From Streptomyces griseoruber (GTDB lineage Bacteria; Actinomycetota; Actinomycetes; Streptomycetales; Streptomycetaceae): a stretch of DNA of 64,000 nt. The stretch is taken from NCBI RefSeq assembly GCF_001514205.1, contig NZ_KQ948775.1, forward strand, positions 1 through 64,000, read 5' to 3'. The notes under the pieces were generated by a model, which made no database searches, had not been told where the DNA came from, and saw only the letters and a program-made list of their open reading frames with translations. This document shows positions 58,960-64,000 of the stretch, one piece after another. A program made the translations under genes and the position numbers. Positions within the stretch are counted from its first letter, which is position 1, and each line of letters starts with the position of its first letter.

Positions 58960-60136
58960 CCTCGCACTCAAGGCACGGGAGCTGGACTCCGGTGACCAAC
59001 TGGCTGACAAGCGCGCCGAGTTCGTCCTCGACGAGGTGGTCTATCTCGACGGCAACTCGCTCGGCGCCCTGCCCGCCGCCGTCCCCGGACGCGTCGAGGA
59101 CGTGGTCCGCCGGCAGTGGGGCGAGCTGCGCATCCGCTCCTGGGACGAGAGCGGCTGGTGGACCGCGCCCGAGCGGATCGGCGACCGGATCGCCCCGCTG
59201 GTGGGTGCCGCGGCCGGGCAGATCGTGGTGGGCGACTCGACCAGTGTCAACGTCTTCAAGGCACTGGTGGGCGCGGTGCGGATCGCGGGGGAGGGGCGGG
59301 ACGAGATCCTCGTCGACGCGACCACCTTCCCCACGGACGGTTACCTCGCCGGGTCGGCGGCCCGGATGACCGGCCGTACGCTGCGGCCGGTCCTCCCGGC
59401 GCAGGTGCCGGACGCGCTGTCGGACCGTACGGCGGCCGTCCTGCTCAACCACGTCGACTACCGCACCGGCCGGCTGCACGACCTGCCCTCGCTCACCGCC
59501 GCCGTGCGCGCGGCGGGCGCGGTCTCCGTCTGGGACCTGTGCCACAGCGCGGGTGCCCTGCCCGTCGGCCTCGACGAGCACGGCGTGGACCTCGCGGTCG
59601 GCTGCACCTACAAGTACCTGAACGGCGGCCCCGGTTCACCGGCATACCTGTATGTGCGCGGCGGACTCCAGGACCGCTTCGACTCCCCGCTGCCCGGCTG
59701 GAACTCGCACGCCGAGCCGTTCGGGATGCGCGGCGACTACGAACCGGCGACGGGCGCGGTGCGCGGCCGGGTCGGCACGCCTGACATCCTGTCAATGCTC
59801 GCTCTCGAAGCGGCACTTGACGTCTGGGAAGGTGTTTCGATCGAGGCGGTCAGGGCCAAGTCCCTTTCCCTGACCGACTTCTTCCTGGAGTGCGTCGCGG
59901 AGTACGTCCCCGAGGGGCGCGTCGAGTCGCTCACTCCGGCGCGTCACGAGGAGCGCGGCAGTCAGGTGGCGCTGCGCTGCTCGGACGCCGGCGAGGTCAT
60001 GCGGCAGTTGGTCGAGCGCGGGGTGGTCGGTGACTTCCGCCGTCCTGACGTGCTGCGATTCGGGTTCACCCCGCTGTACGTCGGCTTCGCGGACGTCGAG
60101 CGGGCGGCCCGGGTGCTGGGGGAGATCCTGGGCTGA
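58952..60136 (+). CDS. kynU: Kynureninase
   Basis: 394 residues from ATG 58952, inside the kynA stop. PLP enzyme: EVVYLDGNSLGALP, VGDSTSVNVFKALVGA, LLNHVDYRTGRLHDLPSLTA, SVWDLCHSAGALPVGLDEHG, the PLP Lys in LAVGCTYKYLNGGPGSPAYL and RGRVGTPDILSMLALEAAL. It splits kynurenine into anthranilate and alanine. Coupled to kynA; a terminator follows, so the formamidase-like gene has its own promoter. Confidence 0.94.
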   Translation: MSDLALKARELDSGDQLADKRAEFVLDEVVYLDGNSLGALPAAVPGRVEDVVRRQWGELRIRSWDESGWWTAPERIGDRIAPLVGAAAGQIVVGDSTSVNVFKALVGAVRIAGEGRDEILVDATTFPTDGYLAGSAARMTGRTLRPVLPAQVPDALSDRTAAVLLNHVDYRTGRLHDLPSLTAAVRAAGAVSVWDLCHSAGALPVGLDEHGVDLAVGCTYKYLNGGPGSPAYLYVRGGLQDRFDSPLPGWNSHAEPFGMRGDYEPATGAVRGRVGTPDILSMLALEAALDVWEGVSIEAVRAKSLSLTDFFLECVAEYVPEGRVESLTPARHEERGSQVALRCSDAGEVMRQLVERGVVGDFRRPDVLRFGFTPLYVGFADVERAARVLGEILG

Positions 60137-60155
60137 CGGTCCTCGAACCCACGTA

Positions 60156-60191
60156 CCGACCACCGGTGTTCTGAGTGAAGCCGGTGGTCGG
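60156..60191 (+). terminator. Terminator after kynAU
   Basis: CCGACCACCGG and CCGGTGGTCGG form a perfect 11-bp stem with a 14-nt loop, 20 bp past the kynU stop. Confidence 0.7.
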
Positions 60192-60393
60192 CTGCGTATG
60201 GGGGTGGGGTGCGCGACGGGTACGGAGGTGGGCGCGAGGCGGTGGGTACAGAACCGTTTACCCTCACCGAGCGTGACATCCGCGTGTCCGCGCACGTCAC
60301 GGGCCTGATACCGTCCCGGCCAACGGCCGAATTTCTCACCTGGTCCGCCACCCCGTACCGTCCAAAACCGTTTCGTCGCTGAGAGGTTGGAGC

Positions 60394-61278
60394 ATGCCGG
60401 ACGACGCCGTCGCTGCCCGGGCCGTTGCCGAGGAGAAGTCGGCCTTCTCGCATCCGCCCGTCGACCCCGACGCCACCGCCGCGTACGGCGACCACCCCGA
60501 CCAGGTGATCGACTTCTACGCCCCGAAGGCACAGGCCGGTCCGGGCGGCTCCGTGCCCCTGGTCGTGGTGCTGCACGGGGGTGCGTGGCGGGCGCCGTAC
60601 GACCGGCGGCACATCACGCCGTTCGCCGACTACCTGGCGCGCCGCGGGTTCGCCGTGGCCAACGTGGAGTACCGGCGGGGCGCGGAGGGGGCGGCCGGCG
60701 GCGGCACGCCCCCGGTCGCGGGCCGTTGGCCCGACACCTTCGACGACGTCGCCGCGGCCCTCGACGCGCTCCCCGCGCTCGCCCGACAGGCGCTGCCGCA
60801 GGCCGATGCCCGCCGGACCGTGCTCACCGGCCACTCCGCGGGCGGCCACCTCGCGCTGTGGGCCGCGGCCCGGCACGTCCTGCCCGCCGACGCCGCCTGG
60901 CGCACCGCCGGACCCACCGCGCTGCGGGGGGTCGTCGCGCTCGCCCCGATCGCGGACTTCACGGTCGCCGAGAAGCTGGATGTGTGCGGGGGTGCCGCCC
61001 GGCAACTCCTGGGCGGCGAGGAGCTGTTCACCGACCGCCTCCCCTACGCCGACCCGGCCCTCCTGCTGCCGACCGGTATCGCGACGACCCTCGTCCAGGG
61101 CCGCACGGACCTGGTCGTGCCCCAGCCGGTCGCCGAGGCGTACGCCGACGCGGCGGCCAAGGCGGGCGAGGTGGTGGGGCTGACCCTGCTGGAGGACGTG
61201 GGCCACTTCCCGCTGATCGATCCGGTGGCGGACGCCTGTGCGGTGGTGGCGGAGGAGATCGCGCAACTGGCGTGGTGA
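60394..61278 (+). CDS. Alpha/beta hydrolase, probable N-formylkynurenine formamidase
   Basis: 294 residues. HSL-like alpha/beta hydrolase: oxyanion HGGAWR (about 67), nucleophile elbow TGHSAGGHLAL (Ser about 151), catalytic Asp region VQGRTDLVVPQ and His in EDVGHFPLID. Starting QVIDFYAPKA then the HGG motif is typical of eukaryotic-type kynurenine formamidases. Location after kynA-kynU supports hydrolysis of N-formylkynurenine, the missing step to anthranilate. Family certain, substrate inferred. GGAG precedes the ATG. Confidence 0.78.
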   Translation: MPDDAVAARAVAEEKSAFSHPPVDPDATAAYGDHPDQVIDFYAPKAQAGPGGSVPLVVVLHGGAWRAPYDRRHITPFADYLARRGFAVANVEYRRGAEGAAGGGTPPVAGRWPDTFDDVAAALDALPALARQALPQADARRTVLTGHSAGGHLALWAAARHVLPADAAWRTAGPTALRGVVALAPIADFTVAEKLDVCGGAARQLLGGEELFTDRLPYADPALLLPTGIATTLVQGRTDLVVPQPVAEAYADAAAKAGEVVGLTLLEDVGHFPLIDPVADACAVVAEEIAQLAW

Positions 61279-61437
61279 GCCGCCCTGGTGGGGCCCACCT
61301 GTCGTACCCGTAGTACCTGAGAGCTACGTCGCAGGACAGCTCCTCAGCGGGACGCGGACGACGAGCGGTGATCCGTAACTTCCAAGCCTGGAAGGCCCGA
61401 AGACGGGCGAACCGGCGCGGAGGGGCGGGCATCGGGC

Positions 61438-62496
61438 ATGCGCGGGAGGGGGCGACGGAGTGCTGAGCGTGCACGGCGGAGCGAGGACGGAGCGGGGCGG
61501 GGCGAAGGGGGAGCGGGGCGGGGCCGTGAGGAGGGGGTGGGGCGCGGTCGGCGCCGGCTGAGGCTGCTGCTGGCCGTCCTGGTCACCGCCGCCGTGGTCG
61601 TGCCGCTCACCGCGGCGGCCCGGCCCGGTATCCCCGCGCCCGCTCCGGCGCACCTCGCCCCGCTGACGGCGGCGACGCTCGACGAGGCCTACGCCGCGAA
61701 CCGGGCCAACGCCGCCCTGGCGTCACGGACGGCCGCGGCCCACGGCGACAGCCACCGCGCGGCGGCCGACCGGGAGATGGCCGCCCCCTCGCGCAGGCTG
61801 CTCGCCTTCGACGGCCGGGGTGAGGGCCGGGCCACGGAGGTGTTCGGGGATCTCGCCCACGCCGACCGGGTCGCGGTCCTGATACCGGGCTCCGACACCT
61901 CGCTGGACACCTACGGCCGCTTCCGCGCGGGCGCCTCGGCACTGTACGAGCGGCTCGCCCACGAGCACGGCGGCAGCCGTACGGCGGTGGTGGCCTGGCT
62001 CGGCTACACCACCCCGGCCACGGTCAGCACGACGGTGCTCACCCCGACCCGTGCCGAGGAAGCCGCCCCGCGGCTCGGGGAGTTCCTGCGCGAGCTGCGC
62101 GCCGTCACCGGTCCGGGCGCCCAGGTCTCCCTCCTGTGTCACTCGTACGGCTCGGTCGTGTGCGGCCGCTCCGCCGCCCGCCTGGACGTGGACGACATCG
62201 TCCTGCTCGGCAGCCCCGGCACCGGCGCGGACACGGCGGCCGGCCTCCACACCCGGGCGCGGGTCTGGGCGGCCCGCGGCGCCGACGACTGGGTGGCGAA
62301 CGTCCCGCACGTCAGGGCCGACCTGTTCGGCACCACGGTCGGCTTCGGCACCGACCCGGTCTCCCCGGCCTTCGGCGCCCGTGTCTTCGGCGCAGGCGAC
62401 GGCGGCCACAGCGACTACTTCTCCCCGGGCTCGGTCTCCCTGGCCAACCTCGCCCGGATCGTGCTCGGCGAGACGACGGAGGTGACCCGTGTCTGA
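61438..62496 (+). CDS. Secreted or membrane-anchored alpha/beta hydrolase (DUF1023 type)
   Basis: 352 residues from ATG 61438; the true start may be later, since residues 1-40 are Arg/Gly low complexity. One hydrophobic segment (RLRLLLAVLVTAAVVVPLTA) acts as signal or anchor. The catalytic domain has HADRVAVLIPGSDTSLDTYG, the nucleophile LLCHSYGSVVCGRS and late GDGGHSDYFSPGSVSLANLA with the His. Esterase-like; substrate unknown. Overlaps the acyltransferase gene by 8 bp, so cotranslated. Confidence 0.8.
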   Translation: MRGRGRRSAERARRSEDGAGRGEGGAGRGREEGVGRGRRRLRLLLAVLVTAAVVVPLTAAARPGIPAPAPAHLAPLTAATLDEAYAANRANAALASRTAAAHGDSHRAAADREMAAPSRRLLAFDGRGEGRATEVFGDLAHADRVAVLIPGSDTSLDTYGRFRAGASALYERLAHEHGGSRTAVVAWLGYTTPATVSTTVLTPTRAEEAAPRLGEFLRELRAVTGPGAQVSLLCHSYGSVVCGRSAARLDVDDIVLLGSPGTGADTAAGLHTRARVWAARGADDWVANVPHVRADLFGTTVGFGTDPVSPAFGARVFGAGDGGHSDYFSPGSVSLANLARIVLGETTEVTRV

Positions 62497-63748
62497 CATC
62501 CACGTGGCCTCGGGCATACGGCGTGCTGCTGCCCGGATCCACGACGGCACACCCCCGCACCGCGACCGTGCCGTCGACGCCCTGCGGGCGCTGGCCATCC
62601 TCGGTGTGGTCCTCGGCCACTGGCTGGTGACCGCCCTCGTCGCCGACGGCGACACCCTGCGCGCGGCGAGCCCGCTCGGCACCATGCCCTGGCTGGCGCC
62701 CGTCTCCTGGGCGTTCCAGACGCTCGCGGTGTTCTTCATGGTGGGCGGCCATGTCGCGACCCGGGGCCTCGCCTCGGCCCACGCACACGGAACGGCCTAC
62801 GGCACCTGGCTGCGGGCGCGGCTGTCCCGGCTGTTCCTGCCGGTCACGGCCGTCCTGGCGGTGTGGGCGGTGGCCACGGCGGGCCTGCTGCTGGGCGGCG
62901 CCTCCTTCGTCACCGTGCACACCGTGGTGAAGCTGGCGCTGTCCCCGCTGTGGTTCCTGCTGGTGTTCGCCGCGCTGACGGCCGCGACCCCGCTGCTGGC
63001 CCGGCTCAGCCCGCTGTGGCCGCTCGCGGTCGTCCTCCATGTGGACCTGGTGCGGTTCGGCCTGGGCGGCCCGTCCTGGCTCGGCTGGGTGAACCTGGCG
63101 GCGGGCTGGCTGGTGCCGTACACCCTGGGCGCGGCCTGGTCCCGGGGTGAGCTGGAGCGGCCGCGCGCGGGCTGGACCCTGCTCCTCGGGGGTGCCGTGG
63201 CGACTGCGGTCCTGGTGGCCTTCGCCGGCTACCCGGCGTCGATGGTGGGCGTGCCCGGCGCGGCGGTCTCCAACCTCAACCCGCCGACCCTGGCCGCCGT
63301 CACCTTCGGCCTCGCCCAGTGCGGACTGGCCCTGCTGCTGCGGGACCGACTGCGCCGCGCCCTGCGGCGGCCGGTGGCCTGGGCGGCGGTGGCGCTGGTC
63401 AACCTCTCCGCGATGACGGTGTTCCTGTGGCACCAGACGGCGATGATGGCGACCACCGCGACGAGCCTCCTGGCCGGCCGCCTCCCCGGTCTGCACACCC
63501 GGCCCGACGGGCTGGACTGGGTCGTGGCCCGGCTGCTGTGGCTGCCGGTGTTCGCCCTGGTGCTGGGGGTGTGCTGGGCGGCGTTCCACGGTTTCGAGTC
63601 CGCGAGGGGACGGCCCGCGAGGGGACGGCCCGCGGCCGGACGGCGAGGGCGTGCCCGCGGGCGGGGACCCGGCCGGGTGCGGACCCGCGTGGTGCGGGTC
63701 GGAGGGCTGCCGGAGCCTTCGGGCGTGCGCGAAGCCCACCGTGTCTAG
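62489..63748 (+). CDS. Acyltransferase 3 family membrane protein
   Basis: 419 residues from a GTG at 62489. The family start is visible: RDRAVDALRALAILGVVLGH, then HWLVTALVADGD, and PVSWAFQTLAVFFMVGGHVA. About ten membrane helices, with LSRLFLPVTAVLAVWAVATA and VFLWHQTAMMATTATSLLAG later. Such enzymes O-acylate sugars, antibiotics or envelope glycans. Coupled to the hydrolase upstream, so the two may act on the same esterified product. Arg-rich cytosolic tail. Confidence 0.85.
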   Translation: MSDIHVASGIRRAAARIHDGTPPHRDRAVDALRALAILGVVLGHWLVTALVADGDTLRAASPLGTMPWLAPVSWAFQTLAVFFMVGGHVATRGLASAHAHGTAYGTWLRARLSRLFLPVTAVLAVWAVATAGLLLGGASFVTVHTVVKLALSPLWFLLVFAALTAATPLLARLSPLWPLAVVLHVDLVRFGLGGPSWLGWVNLAAGWLVPYTLGAAWSRGELERPRAGWTLLLGGAVATAVLVAFAGYPASMVGVPGAAVSNLNPPTLAAVTFGLAQCGLALLLRDRLRRALRRPVAWAAVALVNLSAMTVFLWHQTAMMATTATSLLAGRLPGLHTRPDGLDWVVARLLWLPVFALVLGVCWAAFHGFESARGRPARGRPAAGRRGRARGRGPGRVRTRVVRVGGLPEPSGVREAHRV

Positions 63749-63778
63749 GGTGGTGCGGACGAACGGGGGGTGGAGAGG

Positions 63779-64000
63779 GTGCTGACCAGGGTGCAGAAGT
63801 GGGGGATCCGCGGCCTGCGGACGCTGCGCGACGACCTGTGGACGGCCCGGGCGGACCCCCTTCCGCCCTCCGTCTGGCTGCGCTGGCTGCCGCACGGGCT
63901 GGTCTGGCTGGTCGCGTTCGGCACCACGGTCGCCAACTTCGACCAGATGATCGACCGTTACCAGCTCGGTGTGCAGTACGGCACGGTGTGCGCGCTGGTG
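63779..64000 (+). CDS. Membrane protein, N-terminal part (possible sensor histidine kinase)
   Basis: 74 codons from a GTG at 63779 (GGAGAG just upstream) to the window end with no stop. Opens VQKWGIRGLRTLRDDLWTAR, then WLRWLPHGLVWLVAFGTTVA, the first membrane helix, and continues hydrophobic at the window end. This arrangement is found at the start of some Streptomyces two-component sensor kinases, but no kinase motif is in view. Partial. Confidence 0.45.
   Translation, partial: MLTRVQKWGIRGLRTLRDDLWTARADPLPPSVWLRWLPHGLVWLVAFGTTVANFDQMIDRYQLGVQYGTVCALV

Overview
The window is chromosomal DNA of a Streptomyces species. Base composition is about 70% G+C with strongly GC-rich third codon positions. 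Gene content includes dnaK-grpE-dnaJ-hspR, an HspR-type operator at clpB, kynA-kynU, fbaA next to pyrE, and a pSAM2-type integrative element in a tRNA-Gly gene. From memory, the order dnaK...clpB...pyrE-fbaA...kynA-kynU resembles the core chromosome of S. coelicolor; I could not check this by alignment.

Region 1 (1-10645) is the integrase-proximal part of an actinomycete integrative and conjugative element (AICE) abutting the 3' end of tRNA-Gly(CCC). It carries a DUF1152 gene, two GntR/UTRA regulators each with its own repeated operators, an HATPase regulator, an FtsK-like DNA translocase (tra), a run of small spread/transfer genes, rep, xis and int. Its far attachment site lies left of the window. 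One small gene carries an in-frame amber codon, and rep has a Shine-Dalgarno-spaced ATC where a start codon would be expected.

Region 2 (10646-21500): a small zinc-ribbon-like protein, dcd, a phosphoribosyltransferase, about 1.35 kb of decayed DNA, a Yip1-type membrane protein, two tandem FG-GAP secreted proteins, a large EtfD-type Fe-S membrane oxidoreductase and a WecA/MraY-like membrane protein. Region 3 (21500-32323): the HspR-controlled dnaK operon, a PA14/fibronectin-III secreted protein, a sugar-binding lipoprotein, and a circularly permuted ATP-grasp / alpha-E / transglutaminase operon.

Region 4 (32324-37400) is the most unusual part. Four paralogous regulators with C-terminal LuxR-type helix-turn-helix domains lie beside a divergent two-gene unit. 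That unit encodes a 65-residue exported peptide with two DTAWS motifs and a 112-residue Rieske-like protein in which both histidine ligands are replaced by arginine. I infer a possible secreted-peptide signalling or peptide-modification system; no function is shown by the sequence.

Region 5 (37400-48607): clpB behind an 18-bp minisatellite and an HspR site, a YbjN-type protein, and a malonate-utilisation island (madM, madL, a malonyl-CoA decarboxylase/malonyl-CoA synthetase in-frame fusion, and the regulator matR). The island is bordered by an aminotransferase remnant on one side and, beyond a decayed gene, by an intact aminotransferase on the other. Region 6 (48608-64000): housekeeping and catabolic genes, mostly on the + strand, including a membrane spermidine synthase-like protein, an SRPBCC protein with a huge AEP repeat, aldose epimerase, pyrE, fbaA, an MFS exporter, the tryptophan-to-anthranilate genes (kynA, kynU, kynB-like), a hydrolase, an acyltransferase and a truncated membrane protein.
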